In this document: one piece after another, positions 1 to 5,650 of the stretch
Position numbering within the stretch: the stretch's first letter is position 1
Layout: each line of letters starts with the position of its first letter
NCBI GenBank assembly: GCA_943331415.1
Contig: CALQLM010000061.1
Coordinates: 1-6,762, forward strand
Source of the DNA: Bifidobacterium breve
Lineage (GTDB): Bacteria; Actinomycetota; Actinomycetes; Mycobacteriales; Mycobacteriaceae
Length of the DNA: 6,762 nt
Direction of reading: 5' to 3'
The notes under the pieces: model-generated
What the model was told of the DNA's origin: nothing
The model's database searches: none
What the model saw: the letters and a program-made list of their open reading frames with translations, nothing else
Program-made: the position numbers and the translations under genes

Positions 1-3
1 ATG

Positions 4-107
4 GAAATATTTGGTAAGTGAACTTATGTTCTGACACGGGATTTTGCTGGGATTTAGTCTCGAAGAAGGCACCGGGAGTCCCCACGAGAAACATTTCTGA
101 AATATTT
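4..107. repeat. Two copies of AT-rich 9-mer GAAATATTT
   Basis: GAAATATTT occurs at 4-12 and again at 99-107, 95 nt apart. Each copy contains the 8-bp palindrome AAATATTT, unusual in GC-rich surroundings. The second copy overlaps the proposed -35 box of the fds promoter. The spacing is close to nine helical turns. A pair of operator half-sites is possible, but identity does not extend beyond nine bases and chance in an AT-rich stretch is not excluded. Confidence 0.3.
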
Positions 108-126
108 TGAGTCGTCGGTCTACGAT
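97..126 (+). promoter_or_regulatory. Candidate promoter of the fds operon
   Basis: TACGAT at 121-126 fits the actinobacterial -10 pattern TANNNT. CTGAAA at 97-102, 18 nt upstream, matches four of six bases of the -35 consensus TTGACA. Transcription would begin near 132-134, just ahead of the GGAGGG Shine-Dalgarno sequence at 141-146. The -35 overlaps one of two AT-rich 9-mers, so a regulator bound there could block or assist polymerase. A weaker alternative is CTGACA (31-36) with TAGTCT (55-60), also at 18-nt spacing. Both are read by eye; neither is proven. Confidence 0.35.
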
Positions 127-152
127 CGGCAGACTCGCGGGGAGGGACTGTT

Positions 153-215
153 GTGGAGTGGGCCGGTGGCTTACCCTCGGAACCGGTCCGGCATCCGGAC
201 CGGACCAGGCGGTGA
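153..215 (+). CDS. Possible 20-codon leader ORF upstream of fdsG
   Basis: A GTG at 153 lies 7 nt after the strong Shine-Dalgarno core GGAGG (141-145), an ideal distance. The frame runs 20 codons to TGA at 213-215. The peptide begins with Val/Met-Glu-Trp-Ala and ends in an Arg-rich Arg-Thr-Arg-Arg. It includes codons rare in GC-rich actinobacteria (TTA at 171, AGG at 207). The stop falls 1 nt before GTG 217 and 4 nt before GTG 220, the candidate fdsG starts, so ribosomes finishing the leader could restart there. A perfect inverted repeat (183-203) lies inside it. This is inferred from RBS placement and coupling geometry only; the peptide matches nothing I recognise. The same Shine-Dalgarno could instead serve the in-frame TTG 151 start of a longer FdsG. 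Confidence 0.3.
   Translation: MEWAGGLPSEPVRHPDRTRR
183..203. repeat. Perfect 9-bp inverted repeat in the fds leader
   Basis: Arms CCGGTCCGG (183-191) and CCGGACCGG (195-203) are exact reverse complements separated by CAT. In RNA they would form a very GC-rich stem with a 3-nt loop, ending 13 nt before GTG 217 and 16 nt before GTG 220 and just upstream of the AGGCGG ribosome-binding candidate (207-212). In DNA it would be a compact dyad about 50-70 bp downstream of the proposed transcription start. It could be an operator, a translation-modulating hairpin or an attenuator element. There is no T-run, so it is not a standard intrinsic terminator. Confidence 0.55.
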
Positions 216-219
216 TGTG

Positions 220-708
220 GTGACAGGCAAAGCGATCCGGGGACAGTCGGCCTCCCCGGTGGAGACCAGACTGCTCGAAGCACTGCCGCCCGAAGAGCGG
301 CTGATCCTGCCCTGCCTGCAAGCCATCCAACGCGCCTTCGGATTCGTTCCCGAGGGCAGCGTCGATGTTGTCGCGGAATTCCTCAACGTCAGCCGCGCCG
401 AAGTGGTGGGCGTGTTGACCTATTACCACGATCTGCGTCGCACGCCCCCGCCGGCGGTGGTGGTCGGGGTCTGCGTGGCAGAGGCCTGCCAGGCCGCCGG
501 TGTCCGGCCGCTGATTGAACAGATCGAACATGATTTCGGCGTGAATGTTGGCGGCGGAACTGCTTCGGGCCCAGTCGAATTCGTCAAAGTGTACTGTCTG
601 GGCAATTGTGCGCTCGGACCGGCGGTCATCGTCAACGGCCGCCTTGTCGGACGCTGCGATATCGGCCGGGTGCGGGCCGCGGTCATCGAGGCCCAGGTGA
701 TCCGGTGA
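220..708 (+). CDS. fdsG: NAD-dependent formate dehydrogenase gamma subunit FdsG (NuoE-like, [2Fe-2S])
   Basis: This is the small electron-transfer subunit of the cytosolic NAD+-linked formate dehydrogenase. It holds a [2Fe-2S] cluster beside the FMN subunit FdsB. Counting from GTG 220 it has 162 residues: an N-terminal helical segment (about 13-70) with the family-typical SRAEVVGVLTYYH, then a thioredoxin-like ferredoxin domain. The cluster ligands are C85-x4-C90-x35-C126-x3-C130, the last pair in YCLGNCALGPAV. The start is uncertain. GTG 220 has AGGCGG 7 nt upstream and gives a length close to other FdsG proteins; GTG 217 is nearly equivalent. TTG 151 would add 23 residues, partly encoded by an inverted repeat and not resembling the family. 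The stop overlaps the fdsB start by 1 nt (TGATG), so translation is probably coupled. The NuoE of complex I is excluded by the downstream formate dehydrogenase catalytic subunit. Confidence 0.93.
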   Translation: MTGKAIRGQSASPVETRLLEALPPEERLILPCLQAIQRAFGFVPEGSVDVVAEFLNVSRAEVVGVLTYYHDLRRTPPPAVVVGVCVAEACQAAGVRPLIEQIEHDFGVNVGGGTASGPVEFVKVYCLGNCALGPAVIVNGRLVGRCDIGRVRAAVIEAQVIR

Positions 709-2264
709 TGAGCGTGCGCGTCTACGTTCCGGGTGATTCGGCAGCCTGCTCGGTGGGCGCTGACGAAGTGGCGGCGCGCATTGCCGAACTCGCAGGCGCC
801 GAGGGAGTCACCGTGGAGGTGATCCGTAACGGATCGCGGGGCATGCTCTGGCTGGAACCCTTCGTGGAAGTTCAGACCACCGCCGGCCGTGTGGGCTACG
901 GCCCCGTCGCTGCCGACGACGTCGAGGCACTCATCGGCTCCGGACTGCTGGAGGGCCGACCGCATGCCCTGGGGCACGGACTGGTCGATCAGATCCCGTG
1001 GCTGGCCCGCCAGCAGCGGCTGAGTTTCGCCCGGGTGGGTCTGGCTGATCCCCTCGACCTCGATGAATACCGCCGCCTGGGTGGTCTGGTGGGCCTGCGC
1101 CGCGCTGTGGCCACCCCGGCCGAGGAAGTCGCCGACGACATCCTGGCCTCGGGACTGCGTGGCCGCGGCGGTGCCGGATTCCCGGCCGGGATCAAGTGGC
1201 GCACGGTGCAGGAGGCTGCTGCCGATCAGAAATACGTGTGCTGTAACGCCGACGAGGGCGACAGTGGCACTTTCGCCGACCGCATGCTGATGGAGGGTGA
1301 CCCTTTCACCTTGCTCGAAGGGATGGCGATCGCCGGAATCACCGTGGGCGCAAGCCTCGGACTGATCTATGTGCGCTCGGAATACCCTGCCGCGATCCGG
1401 ACGCTGCGCACCGCGGTCGATATCGCGCGCGTCGACGGCTGGCTCGGACCGGACGTACTGGGTTCCGGCCGGGCCTTCGATGTGCGCATCGTTGAAGGCG
1501 CGGGCTCGTATGTGTGTGGCGAGGAGACCGCCATGCTGGAAAGCCTTGAGGGCAAACGCGGAATGGTGCGGCCCAAGCCGCCGATCCCGGCGCTGCAGGG
1601 CTTATTCGGCAAACCGACGCTGGTGCATAACGTGCTGACGCTGTCGGCGGTACCGCAGATCCTGGCCGACGGCCCGGCGGCCTACCAGGCCCTCGGTGTC
1701 GACCGCTCGCGCGGAACCCAGGTGTTCCAGCTCGCCGGAAACATCGCCCGCGGCGGGATCGTCGAACTCGCCTTCGGGGTGAGTCTGCGCGAACTTGTCG
1801 AAGACTTCGGCGGTGGAACATTCACGGGCCGGCCGGTGCGCGCGGTCCAGGTGGGCGGACCGCTGGGCGCCTACCTGCCGGAGTCCGCGCTGGATGTGTC
1901 GATGGATTACGAGGCTCTGTTGGCCGCCAATTCGATGCTCGGCCATGGTGGGGTGGTCGTGTTCGACGACACCGTGGATATGGCGGCCCAGGCCCGCTTC
2001 GCCATGGAGTTCTGCGCCGTGGAGTCCTGCGGCAAGTGCACGCCGTGCCGCATCGGCTCGACCCGTGGCGTCGAGGTCATCGACAAGATCACCGCCGGGA
2101 TTGATCCGGAACGCAACCTGGAACTCCTTGAGGACCTGTGCGAGACCATGACCGATGGGTCGCTGTGCGCCATGGGCGGACTCACCCCGCTGCCGGTGCG
2201 CAGTGCGGTGGCGCACTTCGGTGAGGACTTCCATCGATCGGCGAATGGAGAGGGGAAGAAATGA
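708..2264 (+). CDS. fdsB: NAD-dependent formate dehydrogenase beta subunit FdsB (NuoF-like, FMN/NAD)
   Basis: This 518-residue diaphorase subunit passes electrons from the Fe-S chain to FMN and reduces NAD+ to NADH. The order of domains is a short thioredoxin-like N-terminal region (about 1-75), the NuoF-type FMN/NADH fold (about 110-330), an SLBB-type segment (about 335-390) and a C-terminal Fe-S domain. The FMN/NADH fold shows the glycine-rich GLRGRGGAGFPAGIKW (149-164), NADEGDSGTF (180-189) and GSYVCGEETAML (266-277). The [4Fe-4S] ligands are C441-x2-C444-x2-C447 in ESCGKCTPCRIG, plus C487 in SLCAMGG. ATG 708 overlaps the fdsG stop; upstream in-frame codons would run into fdsG and lack an RBS. 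The 3' end overlaps fdsA by 4 nt (ATGA). The N-terminal thioredoxin-like extension is typical of FdsB and related diaphorase subunits. All key ligands are present and nothing looks damaged. Confidence 0.95.
   Translation: MSVRVYVPGDSAACSVGADEVAARIAELAGAEGVTVEVIRNGSRGMLWLEPFVEVQTTAGRVGYGPVAADDVEALIGSGLLEGRPHALGHGLVDQIPWLARQQRLSFARVGLADPLDLDEYRRLGGLVGLRRAVATPAEEVADDILASGLRGRGGAGFPAGIKWRTVQEAAADQKYVCCNADEGDSGTFADRMLMEGDPFTLLEGMAIAGITVGASLGLIYVRSEYPAAIRTLRTAVDIARVDGWLGPDVLGSGRAFDVRIVEGAGSYVCGEETAMLESLEGKRGMVRPKPPIPALQGLFGKPTLVHNVLTLSAVPQILADGPAAYQALGVDRSRGTQVFQLAGNIARGGIVELAFGVSLRELVEDFGGGTFTGRPVRAVQVGGPLGAYLPESALDVSMDYEALLAANSMLGHGGVVVFDDTVDMAAQARFAMEFCAVESCGKCTPCRIGSTRGVEVIDKITAGIDPERNLELLEDLCETMTDGSLCAMGGLTPLPVRSAVAHFGEDFHRSANGEGKK
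2247..2258 (+). promoter_or_regulatory. Ribosome binding site of fdsA
   Basis: The purine run GGAGAGGGGAAG inside the last codons of fdsB precedes ATG 2261 and fixes the fdsA start. The ATGA overlap (fdsB stop 2262-2264) gives translational coupling, and the strong Shine-Dalgarno should also recruit new ribosomes. Confidence 0.7.
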
Positions 2265-5086
2265 CCCTTCTTAAGGAACCCGACCACGGCACGCCGGCAT
2301 CGGCGTCCGAGCAGATGGTGTCGGTGGACATTGATGGTGTGACCGTGACGGTGCCGGCTGGGACGTCGGTGATGCGCGCAGCGGCCGAAGCCGGAATGCC
2401 GGTGCCCAAACTGTGCGCCACCGACTCACTGCAGCCGTTCGGTTCGTGCCGGCTGTGTCTGGTGGAGATCGACGGTAAGAAAGGCACCCCGGCCTCCTGC
2501 ACGACGCCGGTGGAACCCGGCATGGTGGTGCACACCCAGACGCCCCGCGTCGAGCGGTTGCGCCGCAACGTCATGGAGCTCTACATCTCCGACCATCCGC
2601 TGGACTGCCTGACCTGTCCGGCCAACGGCGACTGCGAACTGCAGGACATGGCCGGTGTGGTCGGACTGCGCGAGGTCCGCTACGGATTCGCCGGTGAGAA
2701 CCACCTCGACGCGCCGACTGACTCCAGTAACCCCTATTTCGACTTCGACGAGTCCAAATGCATCGCGTGCAGTCGCTGCGTGCGTGCCTGCGACGAGATC
2801 CAAGGCACCCTGGCGCTGACCATCGTCGGCCGCGGCTTCGACTCCAAGGTGAGTGCCGGCGGTACGAGTTTCATGGATAGCGAATGTGTGTCGTGCGGAG
2901 CGTGCGTACAGGCCTGCCCGACGGCGACGCTGTCGGAGAAGTCCGTGATCGAACTCGGCATCCCGACCCGCAGCGTGCTGACCACGTGCGCCTACTGCGG
3001 GGTGGGGTGCTCGTTTAAGGCCGAACTGCGCGGCGATGAACTGGTCCGCATGGTGCCGTACAAAGACGGCGGTGCCAACGAGGGCCACTCATGCGTCAAG
3101 GGCCGTTTCGCCTGGGGTTACGCCACCCACCCCGATCGCGTTATCGCGCCGATGATCCGCGACGCCATCACCGATCCGTGGCAGGAGGTCACCTGGGAGC
3201 AGGCCATCGACCACGCCGCACGTCGGCTGGGAGAGATTCAGAGTGCTCACGGTGTCGAGAGCATCGGTGGCATCACCTCGTCGCGCTGCACCAACGAGGA
3301 AGTCTTCCTGGTGCAGAAGATGGTCCGGGCAGCGTTCGGTAACAACAACGTCGACACCTGCGCCCGGGTGTGTCACTCGCCGACCGGTTACGGACTCAAG
3401 CAGACTTTCGGAACCTCGGCCGGAACCCAGGACTTCAAGTCGGTGGCCGCCGCCGATGTCATCGTTGTGATCGGGGCCAACCCCACCGATGCGCACCCGG
3501 TGTTCGCCTCCCGGATGAAGAAGCGGCTGCGCGAGGGTGCGCGCCTGATCGTCATCGACCCGCGCCGCATCGACCTGGTGCGCTCACCGCACATCCAGGC
3601 CGAGTATCACCTGCAGTTGCAGCCCGGCACCAATGTCGCGGTGGTGAACGCGATGGCGCACACGATCGTCGACGAGGGTCTCGTCGACACCGAGTTCGTC
3701 GCGCAGCGCTGCGATGCCGGGTTGTACCGGGAGTGGGAGGAGTTCATCCGACTGCCGGAGAACAGCCCCGAGGCACTCGAACAGTTCAGTGGCGTACCTG
3801 CCGCCGATGTCCGTGCCGCGGCACGCATGTACGCCACGGGTCCGAACTCGGCCGTGTACTACGGCCTGGGCGTCACCGAACACAGCCAGGGCTCGACCAT
3901 GGTGATGGCGATGGCCAATCTCGCGATGGTGACCGGCAACATCGGCCGCGACGGCGTCGGCATCAACCCGTTGCGCGGCCAGAACAATGTGCAGGGCTCC
4001 TGCGATATGGGGTCCTTCCCGCACGAGTTCTCCGGGTACCGTCACGTCTCCGATGACGTCGTGCGACAGCAGTTCGAATCGCTCTGGGGCGCAACGCTTG
4101 CCGCCGAACCGGGTCTGCGCATCCCCAATATGTTCGACGCCGCCGTCAGCGGTGACTTTAAGGCGCTGTTCGTCCAAGGTGAGGACATCGCCCAGTCGGA
4201 CCCGAACACCCACCATGTTCTGGCCGCCCTGGAGGCGATGGAGTTGGTGATCGTTCAGGACCTGTTCCTCAATGAGACCGCGAAGTACGCTCACGTGTTC
4301 CTGCCTGGGACGTCATTCCTGGAGAAGGACGGCACCTTCACCAATGCCGAACGGCGCATCAACCGGGTGCGTCCGGTGATGAAGTCCAAAATCGGCAAGC
4401 AGGAGTGGCAGGTCGCCTGCGACCTGAGCACCGCCCTCGGGTATCCGATGAAGTACGACTCCGCGGCCGAGATCATGGATGAGATCGCCGCTCTGACACC
4501 GACATTCGCCGGGGTGTCGTTCGCCCTGCTCGACGAGGTGGGCAGCGTGCAATGGCCCTGCAACACCGAGAATCCGGTGGGCACGCCGATCATGCACATC
4601 GACCGGTTCGTCCGCGGTGACGGTGCATTCCAGTTGACGCCGTACGTGCCCACTGATGAACGCAGTACCCGGCGCTACCCACTGCTGCTGACCACGGGCC
4701 GGATTCTGAGCCAGTACAACGTGGGCGCGCAGACGCGCCGGACGGCCAACGTCGCCTGGCACAACGAGGACGTCCTCGACATCCACGAGTCCGACGCCGA
4801 GACGCGCGGGATCGCCGACGGATCCTGGGTGACGCTCGCCAGTCGCGTCGGGGAGACCACGATGCGCGCCCATATCTCTGATCGCGTCCCGCCCGGGGTG
4901 GTCTACACGACCTTCCACTACCCGGTCAGCGGCGCCAACGTGGTCACCACGGATAACTCCGACTGGGCCACGAACTGTCCCGAATACAAGGTGACGGCGG
5001 TACAGGTGTCACCGACTTTGCGGGGGCCCGATCACGCGGCCGCCGGCCACACCGTCCACGACGCCGAAGCGACGGTCAGCCGATAG
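2261..5086 (+). CDS. fdsA: NAD-dependent formate dehydrogenase alpha (catalytic) subunit FdsA, bis-MGD molybdenum
   Basis: This cytosolic catalytic subunit oxidises formate to CO2 at a bis-molybdopterin guanine dinucleotide centre. It has 941 residues, near the roughly 960 of characterised FdsA. The NuoG-like N-terminus holds a [2Fe-2S] cluster (C52, C63, C66, C80) and a His-Cys [4Fe-4S] cluster (H112, C116, C119, C125). Two ferredoxin-type [4Fe-4S] clusters follow (C167, C170, C173, C177 and C209, C212, C215, C219). The molybdopterin oxidoreductase domain opens with the Mo-proximal [4Fe-4S] ligands C243, C246, C250 and C278. The molybdenum ligand is C371 in TCARVCHSPTG, codon TGT, followed by catalytic H372, in the place where E. 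coli FdhF has selenocysteine. The C-terminal molybdopterin dinucleotide-binding domain spans about 805-917. The two extra N-terminal clusters and the FdsG/B/D neighbours separate it from membrane-bound FdnG/FdoG and from FdhF. There is no twin-arginine signal, consistent with a cytosolic enzyme. CO2 reduction by the reverse reaction is known for the family. Confidence 0.96.
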   Translation: MTLLKEPDHGTPASASEQMVSVDIDGVTVTVPAGTSVMRAAAEAGMPVPKLCATDSLQPFGSCRLCLVEIDGKKGTPASCTTPVEPGMVVHTQTPRVERLRRNVMELYISDHPLDCLTCPANGDCELQDMAGVVGLREVRYGFAGENHLDAPTDSSNPYFDFDESKCIACSRCVRACDEIQGTLALTIVGRGFDSKVSAGGTSFMDSECVSCGACVQACPTATLSEKSVIELGIPTRSVLTTCAYCGVGCSFKAELRGDELVRMVPYKDGGANEGHSCVKGRFAWGYATHPDRVIAPMIRDAITDPWQEVTWEQAIDHAARRLGEIQSAHGVESIGGITSSRCTNEEVFLVQKMVRAAFGNNNVDTCARVCHSPTGYGLKQTFGTSAGTQDFKSVAAADVIVVIGANPTDAHPVFASRMKKRLREGARLIVIDPRRIDLVRSPHIQAEYHLQLQPGTNVAVVNAMAHTIVDEGLVDTEFVAQRCDAGLYREWEEFIRLPENSPEALEQFSGVPAADVRAAARMYATGPNSAVYYGLGVTEHSQGSTMVMAMANLAMVTGNIGRDGVGINPLRGQNNVQGSCDMGSFPHEFSGYRHVSDDVVRQQFESLWGATLAAEPGLRIPNMFDAAVSGDFKALFVQGEDIAQSDPNTHHVLAALEAMELVIVQDLFLNETAKYAHVFLPGTSFLEKDGTFTNAERRINRVRPVMKSKIGKQEWQVACDLSTALGYPMKYDSAAEIMDEIAALTPTFAGVSFALLDEVGSVQWPCNTENPVGTPIMHIDRFVRGDGAFQLTPYVPTDERSTRRYPLLLTTGRILSQYNVGAQTRRTANVAWHNEDVLDIHESDAETRGIADGSWVTLASRVGETTMRAHISDRVPPGVVYTTFHYPVSGANVVTTDNSDWATNCPEYKVTAVQVSPTLRGPDHAAAGHTVHDAEATVSR

Positions 5087-5088
5087 CC

Positions 5089-5304
5089 GTGCCGATTGAG
5101 ACCCTCATCCGGATGGGCCAGCAGATCGCCCGCAATAACGCCGCCCTCCCGCCGCAGCGCGCGGCCGACCGCATCGCCGGGCACCTGAAGGCGTTCTGGA
5201 CCCCGACCATGGTCGCCGACCTGCAGGCGCATGCCCTCTCCCACCCCGAACAGCTCGATCCCACGCTGGCGGCCGCGCTGCGCCAGCTGGCGTCGTCGAG
5301 CTGA
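5089..5304 (+). CDS. fdsD: Formate dehydrogenase delta subunit FdsD
   Basis: This small protein (71 residues) matches the FdsD family in length and pattern. It has an N-terminal LIRMGQQIARNN (6-17), a central ADRIAGHLKAFWTPTM (26-41) and a C-terminal LDPTLAAALRQL (56-67). FdsD accompanies the FdsABG core; in Rhodobacter capsulatus it is part of the enzyme and supports assembly or stability. Its exact role here is inferred. The GTG start is 2 nt after the fdsA TAG, with no clear Shine-Dalgarno, so translation probably depends on ribosomes leaving fdsA. The start agrees with the usual FdsD N-terminus a few residues ahead of the RM-QIA motif. It directly follows fdsA, with no fdsC between them. 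Confidence 0.9.
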   Translation: MPIETLIRMGQQIARNNAALPPQRAADRIAGHLKAFWTPTMVADLQAHALSHPEQLDPTLAAALRQLASSS

Positions 5305-5309
5305 CCCGG

Positions 5310-5321
5310 CCGACTTGTCGG
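5310..5321 (+). other. Short hairpin after fdsD, possible weak transcript end
   Basis: CCGA and TCGG (5310-5313, 5318-5321) pair around a CTTG tetraloop, 5 nt after the fdsD stop. No T-run follows, and the stem is short, so an intrinsic terminator is doubtful. It lies in the -35 area of the next gene. It is the only terminator-like structure I see at the operon end. Confidence 0.2.
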
Positions 5322-5337
5322 TGGGCGCTTCTAGGGT
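5310..5337 (+). promoter_or_regulatory. Candidate promoter of the small secreted protein gene
   Basis: TAGGGT at 5332-5337 is a good actinobacterial -10 (TANNNT). CCGACT at 5310-5315, 16 nt upstream, is a weak -35 sharing only the GAC core. Transcription would start near 5344, leaving a leader of about 26 nt that includes the Shine-Dalgarno GGGGAGGGG at 5355-5363. An own promoter suggests this gene is not simply the tail of the fds operon. Confidence 0.4.
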
Positions 5338-5369
5338 CAGCCCAGGACAGTTCCGGGGAGGGGAAATCG

Positions 5370-5615
5370 ATGATTGCTCGAATAATGATCGGCAGCATGG
5401 TCGCCGTGGCGGCTGCCATGGTGATGACCGCACCGAACGCGGGCGCGGACATCGTCTGCGTGGGGGTGATGAACCAGAGCGGGTGCAACCCGGCGCCGTG
5501 GAACGGCCAGCTGATGGAGACCTGGAATACCCCCGGGTACTACGGCGGCTGGACCAACGGACCGGTCGCCTGCGATCCGTTCACCCGGCAGTGCCGAGGG
5601 TGGGCTCAGCCCTGA
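5370..5615 (+). CDS. Small secreted cysteine-containing protein, function unknown
   Basis: The protein has 81 residues. A Sec signal peptide is evident: Arg4, a hydrophobic core rich in Ala, Val and Met (5-21), and a likely cleavage at AGA|D after residue 26. The mature part is only about 55 residues, with four cysteines (C30, C39, C68, C75) that could form two disulfides. It also has four tryptophans (W44, W52, W61, W78) and a Gly/Tyr-rich centre, TPGYYGGWTNGP (54-65). The C-terminal CDPFTRQC block resembles small exported mycobacterial proteins that I remember only as hypotheticals, so I give no name. No lipobox is seen, so it is probably released or wall-associated. The start is well fixed by GGGGAGGGG 6 nt upstream. 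It lies 65 nt after fdsD and 35 nt before the MFS gene. A link to formate metabolism is not indicated. Confidence 0.8.
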   Translation: MIARIMIGSMVAVAAAMVMTAPNAGADIVCVGVMNQSGCNPAPWNGQLMETWNTPGYYGGWTNGPVACDPFTRQCRGWAQP

Positions 5616-5637
5616 TCTGAGGGTGGTTCCCGCGCCG

Positions 5638-5643
5638 TAGGAT
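5638..5643 (+). promoter_or_regulatory. -10 box placed for a leaderless MFS transcript
   Basis: TAGGAT at 5638-5643 fits TANNNT. Its 3' end is 7 nt before ATG 5651, so the expected transcription start coincides with the A of the start codon. No Shine-Dalgarno is visible in 5625-5650. I see no convincing -35. Leaderless genes are common in mycobacteria, so the geometry is believable. Confidence 0.45.
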
Positions 5644-5650
5644 TGCCCGG

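Noticed and set aside
1..21. ATG at base 1 as a gene start
   Set aside because: The frame meets TGA after six codons, at 19-21. It could be a chance ATG, and the true upstream gene is outside the window.
151..219. TTG 151 as the start of a 185-residue FdsG
   Set aside because: The Shine-Dalgarno is only 5 nt from TTG 151 and fits GTG 153 better. The extra 23 residues are partly encoded by an inverted repeat and do not resemble FdsG N-termini. Kept as an alternative, not excluded.
3371..3373. Selenocysteine at the molybdenum ligand
   Set aside because: The codon is TGT (Cys), not TGA, and the frame has no internal stop.
3584..4294. Long open frame on the minus strand (236 codons), and others at 423-977, 1602-2234 and 2426-3088
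   Set aside because: They lie wholly antisense to confidently identified fds genes, show no family motifs, and are expected from third-position GC bias.
220..5086. Respiratory complex I genes nuoE-nuoF-nuoG
   Set aside because: The domain architecture is similar, but the third gene has the formate dehydrogenase active site TCARVCH, two ferredoxin-type clusters and a full molybdopterin domain. fdsD follows and no other nuo genes are present.
5602..5612. GGGC-TCA-GCCC hairpin at the end of the small secreted protein gene as a terminator
   Set aside because: Only a 4-bp stem, located within the coding sequence and not followed by a T-run.
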